NCBI GenBank assembly: GCA_005502925.1
Contig: SCPD01000002.1
Coordinates: 62,001 to 126,000 of the forward strand
DNA length: 64,000 nucleotides
Source of the DNA: Rhizobiales bacterium Y(2018)
GTDB taxonomy: Bacteria; Pseudomonadota; Alphaproteobacteria; Rhizobiales; Aestuariivirgaceae
Direction: 5' to 3'
The translations under genes were made by a program, and so were the position numbers. This document shows, one piece after another, positions 1-8,262 of this stretch (its first letter is position 1; each line of letters begins with the position of its first letter). The notes under the pieces are model-generated. The model did no database searches and was not told the DNA's origin. It was given only the letters and a program-made list of their open reading frames with translations.

Positions 1-1
1 C

Positions 2-247
2 CTCGACGAGCCCTTCGCCGGAATTGATCCGATTGCGATCGGTGATATACGCCAGCTGGTGCGACAGCTTACCGCTCGGGGAATCGGGGTGCTTATTACG
101 GATCACAACGTCCGTGAAACCCTCGAACTCATCGACCGCGCGCTCATCATCCATGAGGGCGAGGTCCTGACCGAGGGCACCCCGCAGGAGATCGTCCACA
201 ATCCTGACGTGCGGCGCTTCTATCTCGGCGAAGGCTTCAGCCTGTAA
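2..247 (+). CDS. lptB: LPS export ABC transporter ATP-binding protein LptB (C-terminal part)
   Basis: The window opens inside this gene; 81 residues up to the stop are visible. The frame begins [10 protein letters not shown], the Walker B and D-loop of an ABC ATPase, and continues with an H-loop region ([11 protein letters not shown]) and the tail [18 protein letters not shown], which is typical of LptB. LptB powers extraction of lipopolysaccharide from the inner membrane together with LptF, LptG and LptC. The following rpoN, hpf and ptsN are the usual neighbours of lptB in proteobacteria, which supports the name. The start and Walker A lie outside the window, so the upstream boundary is unknown. 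Confidence 0.9.
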   Translation, partial: LDEPFAGIDPIAIGDIRQLVRQLTARGIGVLITDHNVRETLELIDRALIIHEGEVLTEGTPQEIVHNPDVRRFYLGEGFSL

Positions 248-383
248 TTCGAGCCTATTTCCTCGCACCAATCCGTGATCGCGGGCTTTAGTGCATTTTA
301 AAACCGGCTATGCTACGCGCTGGGCCTAGTTGCGGGCGTTTCCGGTATCGCCGGATCGCGATTAGGCAGGAAGGGAGCGCTGG

Positions 384-1898
384 ATGGCGCTGACTCCAAG
401 GTTGGAACTCAGGCAGGGCCAGTCCCTGGTCATGACGCCCCAGCTGCAGCAGGCGATCAAGCTTCTGCAGATGTCCAACCTTGAGCTCCAGACCTATGTC
501 GAAAGCGAGCTCGAGAAGAATCCGTTGCTGGAGCGCGACGAGAAGCGCGAAGCGCCGGCCGCCGCCGAGGCGCCCGAAGCGGCGGAAGAGCGCGACGTCG
601 CGAGCGCCCTCAAGGACGGGGCGAGCACCAGCGAAAAGCTCGCCACCCTCGGTACCGATCTCGACAATGTCTATCAGGGCGAAAGCCGCGCCGATGCGGA
701 GAACCGCAGCGCGATGGCGCAAGGCGATTCGGGCTGGGCCTCGCTCAAATCGTCACGCGCCGTGTCGCTCGATCAGGACGATCTCGACTTCGGCGCGACG
801 CTGACGCGCGAGACGACGCTCGCCGAGCATCTGACCGAGCAGATGATGCTGGCCATCGCCGGTCCGGCCGACCGGCTCATCGGCCAGAATCTCATCGGCA
901 TGGTGAACGAGGCAGGCTATCTCACCGCCGATACCGCCCAGGTGGCCGAGATGCTCGGCACCGATGTCGCCCATGTCGAGCGCGTGCTCGGCGTGCTGCA
1001 GGGCTTCGATCCCGCCGGCGTCTTCGCCCGCGATCTCAAGGAATGCCTCAAGCTGCAGCTTAAGGAACTGGACCGGCTCGATCCGGCGATGATGGTTCTC
1101 GTCGACCATCTCGATCTCGTCGCCAAGCGCGACTTCGCCGCGCTGAAGTCACTCTGCAGGCTCGATGCCGACGACATCCGCGACATGATCGCTGAATTGC
1201 GCCGCCTCAATCCGAAGCCCGGCCATATCTTCGGCGCCGAGCCGGTGCAGCCGGTGGTGCCGGATGTGTCGGTGCGGCCGGCGCCCGACGGCAGCTGGCT
1301 GGTCGAACTCAACAGCGATACGCTGCCGCGCGTGCTGGTCAACAACCGCTACATGGCTCAGGTCTCGCGCGGGCCCATCCGGGCGGAGGACAAGACCTAT
1401 CTCTCCGAATGCCACGCCAACGCCACCTGGCTGGTCAGGAGCCTCGACCAGCGCGCCAAGACCATCCTCAAGGTGGCGCGCGAGATCGTGCGCCAGCAGG
1501 ATGCGTTCCTAGCTTATGGCGTCCAGCATCTGCGTCCGCTCAATCTCAAGACGGTGGCGGAAGCGATCGAGATGCACGAATCGACGGTAAGCCGGGTGAC
1601 CTCGAACAAATATGTCGTCACTCCGCGCGGCATCTTCGAGCTGAAGTACTTTTTCACCACGGCGATCAATTCGGCCGAGGGCGGCGAGGCGCATTCGGCC
1701 GAATCCGTCCGCCACCGCCTGCGCGAGATGATCGAGCGCGAAACCTCAGCTAACATCCTGTCCGACGACACGCTCGTCGACATGCTCAAGGCGGAGGGTA
1801 TTGACATCGCTCGCCGCACGGTCGCTAAATATCGGGAATCACTTGGAATTCCTTCTTCCGTACAACGCCGGCGGGAGAAGAACGCCTTCGGCTCGTGA
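384..1898 (+). CDS. rpoN: RNA polymerase sigma-54 factor RpoN
   Basis: 504 residues, normal length. Region I is at the N-terminus (MALTPRLELRQGQSLVMTPQ, then QQAIKLLQMSNLEL), the glutamine/leucine-rich segment contacted by AAA+ activators. An acidic linker follows (about residues 50-75), then the core-binding region, a helix-turn-helix near 385-425 and the RpoN box ARRTVAKYRE at about 476-485, which reads the -24 element. It directs transcription of nitrogen and other activator-dependent genes. A 136-bp gap separates it from lptB, so it may have its own promoter. The downstream hpf and ptsN complete the conserved rpoN cluster. Confidence 0.97.
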   Translation: MALTPRLELRQGQSLVMTPQLQQAIKLLQMSNLELQTYVESELEKNPLLERDEKREAPAAAEAPEAAEERDVASALKDGASTSEKLATLGTDLDNVYQGESRADAENRSAMAQGDSGWASLKSSRAVSLDQDDLDFGATLTRETTLAEHLTEQMMLAIAGPADRLIGQNLIGMVNEAGYLTADTAQVAEMLGTDVAHVERVLGVLQGFDPAGVFARDLKECLKLQLKELDRLDPAMMVLVDHLDLVAKRDFAALKSLCRLDADDIRDMIAELRRLNPKPGHIFGAEPVQPVVPDVSVRPAPDGSWLVELNSDTLPRVLVNNRYMAQVSRGPIRAEDKTYLSECHANATWLVRSLDQRAKTILKVAREIVRQQDAFLAYGVQHLRPLNLKTVAEAIEMHESTVSRVTSNKYVVTPRGIFELKYFFTTAINSAEGGEAHSAESVRHRLREMIERETSANILSDDTLVDMLKAEGIDIARRTVAKYRESLGIPSSVQRRREKNAFGS

Positions 1899-1924
1899 GG
1901 GCCGCGAGCGGGCTCGGATTAAGG

Positions 1925-1953
1925 TTGACTTAACCTCTGCCCGCGACTAGTTT
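1925..1953 (+). promoter_or_regulatory. Possible sigma-70 promoter upstream of hpf
   Basis: TTGACT (1925-1930) is separated by 17 bp from TAGTTT (1948-1953). The -35 matches 5 of 6 consensus bases and the -10 only 3 of 6. The -35 lies inside a short inverted repeat, AGGTT-GACTT-AACCT (1922-1936), which could act as an operator or as a weak rpoN end structure. It precedes hpf by about 140 nt. This is inference from motif and spacing only. Confidence 0.3.
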
Positions 1954-2094
1954 CCGCGCCGTTTTAGAGGGGGCTGGTCCTCTCTTGTGACATAGCGGAA
2001 GCCGAAGGCCGGAATTGGTAACTTTCGGCAGTTGACGTCGGACGCCGCACCGCCCACATTGGATGGGCCAAGTCGATAAACACTGTCAGGTAAA

Positions 2095-2676
2095 ATGCAG
2101 GTCAAGATCACTGGCAAAAATCTGGACATCGGCGCAGCATTGCGGGCGCATATCGAGAATCGGATTTTCGATATCGCCGAGAAGTTCTTCAACGGAACCG
2201 TCTCCGCCCATGTCACGCTCGAGAAGCAGCGCTCGCAGTTCACCGCCGACTGCACGTTGCATCTGGCGACGGGTCTCGTGCTTCAGGCTCATGGCCAGGG
2301 CGCCGAGGCCATGCAATCCTATGACAAGGCGGCGGGCCATCTCGAAAAGCAGCTCAGGCGCTATAAGCGCCGGCTCAAGGATCACAATGACAGCCGCGCC
2401 GAGCCGGTGCGCCGGCGCGCTGCCGCGGACTACATCATAGCGAGCGCGGGGGAACACGATGTCGAGGAACCGAAAGACCTCAACCCTGTCATCATTGCGG
2501 AAAGCTCCGCCGATGTGCCGGAACTTTCGGTGGGCGAGGCCGTGATGCAGCTCGACATCTCCACTGGCCAGTTCCTGTTGTTCCGCAATGCGCGCGATGG
2601 CGGTCTCAACGTCGTCTATCGTCGTCCCGATGGTAATATCGGCTGGATCGATCCCCATCTCGGCGCGGCTTCCTGA
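2095..2676 (+). CDS. hpf: Ribosome hibernation promoting factor, long form (HPF/RaiA family)
   Basis: 193 residues, the length of long HPF. The N-terminal domain (about 1-105; MQVKITGKNLDIGAALRAHI) is the ribosome-binding S30AE fold. A variable linker follows, and the C-terminal domain (about 130-193, with MQLDISTGQFLLFRN and GNIGWIDP) is the dimerisation domain that lets a single protein form 100S ribosome dimers in stationary phase. Placement between rpoN and ptsN is the classic arrangement. The ATG at 2095 has an AGG a few bases upstream. An overlapping frame starting at 2063 has no family similarity and is not used. Confidence 0.95.
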   Translation: MQVKITGKNLDIGAALRAHIENRIFDIAEKFFNGTVSAHVTLEKQRSQFTADCTLHLATGLVLQAHGQGAEAMQSYDKAAGHLEKQLRRYKRRLKDHNDSRAEPVRRRAAADYIIASAGEHDVEEPKDLNPVIIAESSADVPELSVGEAVMQLDISTGQFLLFRNARDGGLNVVYRRPDGNIGWIDPHLGAAS

Positions 2677-2718
2677 AGCCAGTCGCCTCGCCACGAGCGC
2701 AACAAGGAATACCAAGAC

Positions 2719-3186
2719 ATGAACTTAGCCGAGATCATCGATTCGCATTCGGTCCTGCCGAGTCTCCGGGCGCAGAACAAGAAACAGCTTCTGCAGGAGG
2801 TCGCGCACGCGGCGGGCAAGCTCACCGCCATCGATCATCGCGTCATCTTCGAGACGCTTCTGCAGCGCGAGAAGCTCGGCTCCACGGGCCTCGGTCACGG
2901 TATCGCCATTCCGCATGGCAAGATCCCGACGCTGACCCGCGTCTATGGCCTGTTCGCGCGTCTCGCGGCGCCCGTCGAATTCGACGCCGTCGACAATGAG
3001 CCGGTCGATCTCGTTTTCCTGCTATTGGCGCCCGAGCATGCCGGCGCCGATCATCTGAAGGCGCTGGCGCGCATCTCCAGGCTTCTGCGCGATCATGACA
3101 TCGTGGCAAAACTGCGCGGCACCGACACCGCCGAAGGCCTCTACGCCATCCTCACCGAACCCGCCGCGACCCCGCACGCGGCTTGA
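2719..3186 (+). CDS. ptsN: Nitrogen-regulatory PTS protein EIIA-Ntr
   Basis: 155 residues, one PTS EIIA type-2 domain. The phosphorylatable histidine is His66 in GHGIAIPHGK. EIIA-Ntr is the terminal phosphate acceptor of the regulatory EI-Ntr/NPr/EIIA-Ntr chain; it transports no sugar but controls potassium transport, nitrogen metabolism and other functions through its phosphorylation state. The likely NPr partner (HPr at 46318-46593) and an HPr kinase lie far downstream in this window; no EI-Ntr (ptsP) is present. The gene starts 42 nt after hpf and probably shares its transcript. Confidence 0.95.
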   Translation: MNLAEIIDSHSVLPSLRAQNKKQLLQEVAHAAGKLTAIDHRVIFETLLQREKLGSTGLGHGIAIPHGKIPTLTRVYGLFARLAAPVEFDAVDNEPVDLVFLLLAPEHAGADHLKALARISRLLRDHDIVAKLRGTDTAEGLYAILTEPAATPHAA

Positions 3187-3215
3187 GATAAGCATTCCTC
3201 GAGCTTACCCGGATT

Positions 3216-3404
3216 CCCCTTCTCCCGCTTGCGGGAGAAGGTGGCCGAAGGCCGGATGAGGGTGTCCTCTCAGCTTTCGTAGAATCGCAAGTGTGGGAAG
3301 TGTCGAAGCTTCGTTTTTCTTGTACTCTTGAATAGCTGTCGCGAGCTGAACCAACACCCTCATCCGCCCTATCGGGCACCTTCTCCCGCAGGCGGGAGAA
3401 GGGG
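3216..3404. repeat. Long inverted repeat, REP/RIME-like intergenic element
   Basis: The left arm (3216-3264) runs CCCCTTCTCCCGC to GGATGAGGGTG; the right arm (3355-3404) is its near reverse complement, beginning CACCCTCATCCG and ending GCGGGAGAAGGGG. Each arm also carries its own small hairpin (CTCCCGC..GCGGGAG). About 90 bp of unrelated sequence lies between them. Such 'CCCTCATCC...CTTCTCCCGC' elements are, from general knowledge, common between genes in Hyphomicrobiales. It fills most of the space between the convergent ptsN and DUF1150 genes and encodes nothing I can recognise. Confidence 0.85.
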
Positions 3405-3432
3405 AGTGTGTGTAGCGCACTCCAAAAATGCG

Positions 3433-3464
3433 AAACGCCCTTCCGATCTCTCGAAAGGGCGTTT
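3433..3464 (-). terminator. Rho-independent terminator for the DUF1150/hsp20 transcript
   Basis: A perfect 10-bp stem, AAACGCCCTT and AAGGGCGTTT, with a 12-nt loop. Read on the minus strand it is followed by GCATTTTTGG, a short T-run, so it suits the minus-strand genes ending at 3487; it could also stop plus-strand transcription from ptsN. Confidence 0.65.
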
Positions 3465-3486
3465 GGACGTTAGTCCGTAAAACTCG

Positions 3487-3753
3487 TCAGTGCACGGTGA
3501 CTGGCGTCAGCTCATGCTCGGCCGCGGCGGCGAAGGCCGCTTCGACGCTGTCCGAGATCGACATGGGCGTGCCGTCGGCGCCATAGAGACAGTACAGCCT
3601 GATATCGCCCGGCACGTTGATCTTCTTCGGCCCCAGAAGCTTGGCGGCGTGGTCAGGCTCGATTTCGCGAATATAGCCAAGCGCGCCATTGCCCAGTACC
3701 GCCAGCTCTTCCGTGGCGATTTCGAGTTTCTTTTCGGTTTCGGGTCCGGTCAT
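3487..3753 (-). CDS. DUF1150 family protein
   Basis: 88 residues with an acidic N-terminus (MTGPETEKKLEIATEELAVL) and the family-like core GYIREIEPDHAAKLL and INVPGDIRLYCLYGADGTPM. No enzymatic motif is visible and the function is unknown. DUF1150 proteins are known from alphaproteobacteria next to small heat-shock genes, as here: it starts 3 nt after hsp20 on the same strand. Co-transcription suggests a role in the heat-shock response or protein quality control, but that is inference. Confidence 0.8.
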   Translation of the reverse strand: MTGPETEKKLEIATEELAVLGNGALGYIREIEPDHAAKLLGPKKINVPGDIRLYCLYGADGTPMSISDSVEAAFAAAAEHELTPVTVH

Positions 3754-3756
3754 GGC

Positions 3757-4182
3757 TCAGACTCCTTTGATGTCGATCTTACGCACGATCTTTTGAGGCT
3801 CAGGCCGCTCGAGATCGATGGCGAGCAGGCCATTCTCCAATTGAGCCCCCTTTACCTCGACACCGTCCGCCAGGACGAAAGCACGCTGGAACTGGCGGGC
3901 GGCAATGCCGCGGTGGAGATAGGCCCTGGAACCATCGTCTATTTGACGGCCCCTGATAATGAGTTGGTTTTCCTCGACGGTGATTTCAAGCTCGTCGCGC
4001 GAGAATCCGGCGACCGCCAGCGTAATGCGGAATTTTTCCGGCGCGTTTTCGCCGCGCGCCACGCGTTCGATATTGTAGGGCGGATAGCCGTCATTGGCGG
4101 ATTTCGCCGCCCGGTCGACGACACGTTCGAAATCGTCGAAGCCAAGGAGATAGGGGCTGGAGAACAGCGATAGGCGAGTCAT
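3757..4182 (-). CDS. Small heat-shock protein, Hsp20/IbpA family
   Basis: 141 residues. The N-terminus MTRLSLFSSPYLLGFDDFER is followed by NDGYPPYNIER, which begins the alpha-crystallin domain (about 36-130; ITLAVAGFSRDELEITVEEN, then QLIIRGRQ). It should form oligomers that hold unfolding proteins for refolding by DnaK/ClpB. The frame stays open upstream to 4314, but the ATG at 4182 matches the family N-terminus and has GAAGGG about 8 nt upstream. The leader can fold over that ribosome-binding site (see 4188-4201). It is followed by DUF1150. Confidence 0.92.
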   Translation of the reverse strand: MTRLSLFSSPYLLGFDDFERVVDRAAKSANDGYPPYNIERVARGENAPEKFRITLAVAGFSRDELEITVEENQLIIRGRQIDDGSRAYLHRGIAARQFQRAFVLADGVEVKGAQLENGLLAIDLERPEPQKIVRKIDIKGV

Positions 4183-4187
4183 GACGG

Positions 4188-4201
4188 GCCCTTCGGAAAG
4201 C
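4188..4201 (-). promoter_or_regulatory. Candidate ROSE-like RNA thermometer hairpin over the hsp20 ribosome-binding site
   Basis: On the minus strand the sequence just upstream of the hsp20 ATG is CUGCUUUCCGAAGGGC. Its last 14 nt (GCUUUCCGAAGGGC) can pair with themselves through G-C, C-G, two U-G and one U-A pairs, burying the AAGGG of the ribosome-binding site in a weak helix. ROSE thermometers of rhizobial small heat-shock genes use a short UYGCU motif paired imperfectly to the Shine-Dalgarno sequence; CUGCU here is close to that. The structure has not been computed. Confidence 0.4.
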
Positions 4202-4452
4202 AGCTCACTTATCCGGCCCTCGATAGGCACCGGATGGTTGACCCCAATATGTTGCCGGAACCCCCCGGTTTCAAGCCTGTGGGCTCCGCACAAAGGCCAG
4301 CTTGCAAATGACACGCGGCTGGCGTCAACTGGCCTTTCCGGGGTCGGGTGACCCGGGACGTAGGTCTAAAACGGCGTCGGGGGACTAAGTTCCGCTTTTC
4401 CCGGTTCCGCGCTAGGCTTACCGCAACGATAAAGATCAACAGGGAGGTTTTC

Positions 4453-5448
4453 ATGATCAGGAAGCTGTTTGCGGCCGTTGCCATGACGGCATTGATGACG
4501 GGCGCAAGCTGGGCTGCCGATGACAAGCCGGCGGTTGCTTATGACCTCGGCGGACGCAACGACAAGTCCTTCAATGAAGGCGCCTTCATGGGCGCCGAGA
4601 AATTCAAGGCCGACACTGGCATCGCCTTCAAGGATTTCGAGATCCAGAATGACGGTCAGCGTGAGCAGGCTTTGCGCAAATTCGCCGAAGCTGGATTCTC
4701 TCCGATCGTGGCCGTCGGCTACAGCTATGAGCAGGCCCTGAAGAAAGTGGCCGCCGAGTTTCCCAACACGCATTTCGCCATCATCGACATGGTGGTCGAG
4801 GCGCCGAATGTCGCCTCCATCGTCTTCAAGGAACAGGAAGGCAGCTATCTCGTCGGCGTGCTGGCAGCACTTGCCTCCAAGACCGACAAGGTGGGCTTCG
4901 TGGGCGGCATGGACATTCCGCTGATCCGGCGTTTCGCCTGCGGCTATGTCGGCGGCGTCAAGGCCACCAAGAGCGGTGCGGAAGTCTTCCAGAACATGAC
5001 CGGCACCACCGGCGAGGCCTGGTCGGATCCCGCCAAGGGCGGTGAACTCGCCAAGTCACAGTTCGATCGCGGCGCCGATGTCGTCTATCACGCCGCCGGC
5101 GGCACCGGCATCGGCGTGCTGCAGGCGGCGGCGGATGCCGGCAAGCTCGGCATCGGTGTCGATTCGAATCAGAACGGGCTGCATCCGGGCAAGGTTTTGA
5201 CCTCGATGCTGAAGCGCGTCGACGTCGCGACCTACAATGTCTTCAAAGCCGGCCAGGACGGCGCCTTTAAACCGGGCGTCACGGTGCTGGGCCTCGCCGA
5301 AGCCGGTGTCGGCTGGGCGCTCGACGACAACAACAAGGCTTTGATCACGCCGGAGATGAAGACGGCCGTCGACAAGGCGGAAGCCGATATCAAATCCGGC
5401 GCCGTCAAGGTCCACGACTATATGTCGGACTCCGCCTGCCCCTATTGA
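4453..5448 (+). CDS. BMP family ABC transporter substrate-binding protein (probable nucleoside binding)
   Basis: 331 residues. MIRKLFAAVAMTALMTGASWA is a signal peptide; the mature protein has the PnrA/BMP fold (VAYDLGGRNDKSFNEGAF, then EGSYLVGVLAALASKT and GFVGGMDIPLIRRF). Family members bind purine and pyrimidine nucleosides. The ATG at 4453 has a strong site (AGGGAGG) 6 nt upstream, so the longer in-frame opening from 4348 is not used. It heads an operon with its ATPase, two permeases and four nucleoside-degrading enzymes, which fixes nucleosides as the likely substrate. Confidence 0.93.
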   Translation: MIRKLFAAVAMTALMTGASWAADDKPAVAYDLGGRNDKSFNEGAFMGAEKFKADTGIAFKDFEIQNDGQREQALRKFAEAGFSPIVAVGYSYEQALKKVAAEFPNTHFAIIDMVVEAPNVASIVFKEQEGSYLVGVLAALASKTDKVGFVGGMDIPLIRRFACGYVGGVKATKSGAEVFQNMTGTTGEAWSDPAKGGELAKSQFDRGADVVYHAAGGTGIGVLQAAADAGKLGIGVDSNQNGLHPGKVLTSMLKRVDVATYNVFKAGQDGAFKPGVTVLGLAEAGVGWALDDNNKALITPEMKTAVDKAEADIKSGAVKVHDYMSDSACPY

Positions 5449-5461
5449 TCAGGCACCGCTC

Positions 5462-6988
5462 ATGACATCCGACAAGGCGATGGCGGCTCACCCCGCCATC
5501 GCGCTTGCCCATATCGACAAACGTTTTGGGCCGGTCCACGCCAACAAGGACATCTCGCTCGAAGTCGAGAAGGGCACCATCCATGGCATTGTCGGCGAGA
5601 ACGGTGCCGGCAAATCCACCTTGATGTCGATCCTGTTCGGCTTCTATCAGGCCGATTCGGGTGACATCCAGGTCGACGGCAAGCCGACGCGCATTGCCAG
5701 CCCCACCGACGCGATCAGGGCCGGCATCGGCATGGTGCATCAGCATTTCATGCTGGTCGGCAAATTCACCGTGCTCGAGAATATCATGTTGGGCGCCGAA
5801 GGCGGTTTCCTGCTCAACAGCGGCCGCGCCAAGGTCCGCCGCGAACTGGAGCGGCTCGAGAAGGACTATGGCCTGACCGTCGATCCCGATGCGCTCATCG
5901 ACGATTTGGCCGTCGGCCTGCAGCAGCGCGTCGAGATATTGAAAGCGCTCTATCGCGGCGCCGAGGTGCTTATTCTCGACGAGCCGACCGGCGTGCTGAC
6001 GCCGAGCGAGGCCGAGCATCTCTTCCGCATCCTCAGGCAGCTGAAGGATCAGGGCAAGACGATCGTCCTCATCACCCATAAGCTCAAGGAGATCATGGCG
6101 ATCACCGACCGGGTGTCGGTCATGCGCCGCGGCGAGATGGTGGCGACGCTGCCGACGCGCGAGACATCGCCCGAGCAACTCGCCGAACTCATGGTTGGAC
6201 GTCGGGTGCTGCTGCGTGTCGTCAAGGCCGAGCGTCAGCCTGAGCGCGTCGTGCTCGAGGTGAAAAACCTCGTGGTCAAGGACACCGCCGGCACGGTCAA
6301 GGTCAATGGCGTCTCCTTCGCGGTGCGCGCCGGCGAGATCGTCGGCATTGCCGGCGTCGCCGGCAACGGGCAGAGCGAGCTTCTCGAGGCGATCACCGGC
6401 ATCAGGCCGCCTTTTTCCGGCGAGATCCTGCTCAACGGCAAGCCACTGCCCTGCGATGCGGCGCAGGCGCGGGCGCGGAAGCTCGCCCATGTGCCGGAGG
6501 ACCGCCATCGCCTCGGCATCGTCATGTCCTTCGATGCCTGCGAGAATGTCATTCTCGGCTATCATGGCGACGAGATCTATCAGAATGGCATCTTCCAGGA
6601 CCGCCGCGCCATCGTCGCCGACACCGAGAAGAAGATGCAGGATTTCGACGTGCGTCCGCAGGACCCGCATCTGCGTCTCGGCCTGTTCTCCGGCGGCAAC
6701 CAGCAGAAGATCGTGCTGGCGCGCGAGATCGAGCAGGACCCCGATCTCCTCATCGTCGGCCAGCCGACGCGCGGCGTCGATGTCGGCGCCATCGAATTCA
6801 TCCACCGGCGGCTCATCGCCATGCGCGACCGCGGCAAGGCGGTGCTGCTCGTTTCCGTCGAGCTCGACGAGATCCGCGGCCTTGCCGACCGGGTGCTGGT
6901 CATGTGCGGCGGCAATATTACCGGTGAATGCGCGCCCGAGACCTCGGAGAAGCAGATCGGCCTGATGATGGCGGGAGCGGCGGCGTGA
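5462..6988 (+). CDS. Nucleoside ABC transporter ATP-binding protein (two ABC domains)
   Basis: 508 residues with two fused nucleotide-binding domains, as in RbsA/NupO-type ATPases. Domain 1 has Walker A GENGAGKST and Walker B LILDEPTGVLTPSE. Domain 2 (from about 260) has a degenerate P-loop region GVAGNGQSE, a signature SGGNQQK and LLIVGQPTRGVDVG in the Walker B position. It begins 13 nt after the binding protein and overlaps the next permease by 4 bp, so it is translationally coupled in the operon. It energises nucleoside import. Confidence 0.94.
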   Translation: MTSDKAMAAHPAIALAHIDKRFGPVHANKDISLEVEKGTIHGIVGENGAGKSTLMSILFGFYQADSGDIQVDGKPTRIASPTDAIRAGIGMVHQHFMLVGKFTVLENIMLGAEGGFLLNSGRAKVRRELERLEKDYGLTVDPDALIDDLAVGLQQRVEILKALYRGAEVLILDEPTGVLTPSEAEHLFRILRQLKDQGKTIVLITHKLKEIMAITDRVSVMRRGEMVATLPTRETSPEQLAELMVGRRVLLRVVKAERQPERVVLEVKNLVVKDTAGTVKVNGVSFAVRAGEIVGIAGVAGNGQSELLEAITGIRPPFSGEILLNGKPLPCDAAQARARKLAHVPEDRHRLGIVMSFDACENVILGYHGDEIYQNGIFQDRRAIVADTEKKMQDFDVRPQDPHLRLGLFSGGNQQKIVLAREIEQDPDLLIVGQPTRGVDVGAIEFIHRRLIAMRDRGKAVLLVSVELDEIRGLADRVLVMCGGNITGECAPETSEKQIGLMMAGAAA

Positions 6989-8097
6989 GCGGGCCGTCAC
7001 GCGAATTGCCGCGCTGGGTCGATATCGGCCTCATTCCGCTCGTCAATCTCAGCGCCGCTTTCCTCGTCACCGGCCTGGTCTTTCTGGCCATCGGCGAATC
7101 GCCGGTCGACAGCGTCATCATCATGCTGAACGGCGCCTTCGGCTATGGCACCGGCCTCGGCTATACGCTGTTCTACACGACGAATTTCATCTTCACCGGC
7201 CTTGCCTTCGCGGTCGCCTTCCATGCCGGCCTGTTCAATATCGGCGCCGAGGGCCAGGCCTATCTGGGCGGCCTGGGCGTGGCGCTCGTCTGCCTGTCGC
7301 TCGGCTTCCTGCCCATGGTGATCATCATCCCGCTCGCCATCATCGCCGCGGCGCTTTTCGGCGCCGCCTGGGCGTTCATCCCGGCCTTTCTCCAGGCCAG
7401 GCGCGGCAGCCATGTGGTGATCACCACCATCATGTTCAATTTCATCGCCTCGGCGCTGATGATCTATCTGCTCGTCAGCGTGCTGTCGCCCAAAGGCTCG
7501 ATGAATCCCGAGACGCGCACCTTCGATCCCAATGCGCATCTGCCGCTCATCCATGACGTCCTGGCCGGGCTGGGCATCGCGGCCGCCCGCTCGCCGCTCA
7601 ATCTGTCTTTCATCTGGGCGCTCGTCTGCGCCGTCGCCGTGTGGCTGCTGCTCTGGCACACGACGCTCGGCTATCAGCTGCGCGTGCTCGGCGCCAATCC
7701 GGCCGCCGCCGCCTATGCCGGCATGAAACCTCAGCGCCTCATCGTCATCGCCATGATGATCTCGGGCGGCCTTGCCGGCTTCCTGGCGCTCAACGAAATC
7801 ATGGGCGCCTCCAACCGGCTGCTGCTCCAGTTCACCGCCGGTTATGGTTTCGTCGGCATCGCGGTCGCGCTGATGGGGCGCTCGCATCCTTTCGGCATCG
7901 TGCTGTCGGCGCTTCTCTTCGGCGCGCTCTATCAGGGCGGTGCCGATCTCTCCTTCGAGAAGCCGACCATCACGCGCGACATGATCGTGGTCGTCCAGGG
8001 CCTCATCATCCTGTTCGCCGGCGCGCTCGAGCACATGTTCCGTCCGCAGATCGCGCGGTTCTTTTCCAGCTCGTGGTTCAAGGCGAAGGAGGCATGA
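6985..8097 (+). CDS. Nucleoside ABC transporter permease, subunit 1
   Basis: 370 residues from a GTG at 6985 that overlaps the TGA of the ATPase gene (GTGA). It has about eight to nine hydrophobic segments and the BPD_transp_2 family motifs GLFNIGAEGQAYLGGLG and LRVLGANPAAAAYAGM. An in-frame start further upstream (6928) would overlap the ATPase by 61 bp and is less likely. It pairs with the second permease at 8263. A palindromic repeat separates the two permease genes, which is unusual for a tightly packed operon. Confidence 0.93.
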   Translation: MSGPSRELPRWVDIGLIPLVNLSAAFLVTGLVFLAIGESPVDSVIIMLNGAFGYGTGLGYTLFYTTNFIFTGLAFAVAFHAGLFNIGAEGQAYLGGLGVALVCLSLGFLPMVIIIPLAIIAAALFGAAWAFIPAFLQARRGSHVVITTIMFNFIASALMIYLLVSVLSPKGSMNPETRTFDPNAHLPLIHDVLAGLGIAAARSPLNLSFIWALVCAVAVWLLLWHTTLGYQLRVLGANPAAAAYAGMKPQRLIVIAMMISGGLAGFLALNEIMGASNRLLLQFTAGYGFVGIAVALMGRSHPFGIVLSALLFGALYQGGADLSFEKPTITRDMIVVVQGLIILFAGALEHMFRPQIARFFSSSWFKAKEA

Positions 8098-8118
8098 TGC
8101 GCGCAATGTCCTTCATTC

Positions 8119-8219
8119 GTCATCCCGGCGAAAGCCGGGATCCCCTAAAATGCCTCAGAACAATGAGCGCTGCCCGCCTCGCGTCTATTCAATGGATCCC
8201 GGCTTTCGCCGGGATGACG
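8119..8219. repeat. Palindromic intergenic repeat inside the nucleoside transporter operon
   Basis: The left arm CGTCATCCCGGCGAAAGCCG (8119-8138, continuing GGATCC to 8144) and the right arm GGATCC to 8199, then CGGCTTTCGCCGGGATGACG (8200-8219), are exact reverse complements. About 49 bp lies between them. Each arm also folds on itself (CCCGGCgaaaGCCGGG). This 'GTCATCCCGGCGAAAGCCGGGATCC' unit is, from general knowledge, a frequent extragenic repeat in proteobacterial genomes. It lies 21 nt after the first permease and about 43 nt before the second, and may lower expression of the distal genes or protect the upstream mRNA end. Confidence 0.85.
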
Positions 8220-8262
8220 GAAAAGGGTGGGAGGAAGCGAAGCATTTCAGGATACTGGCGCC

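Noticed and set aside
5405-7000. Long open frame on the minus strand (531 codons)
   Set aside because: It lies opposite the nucleoside ATPase gene. High-GC codon use leaves the antisense frame open; the product has no recognisable domain and is rich in Asp, His and Arg, as antisense frames are.
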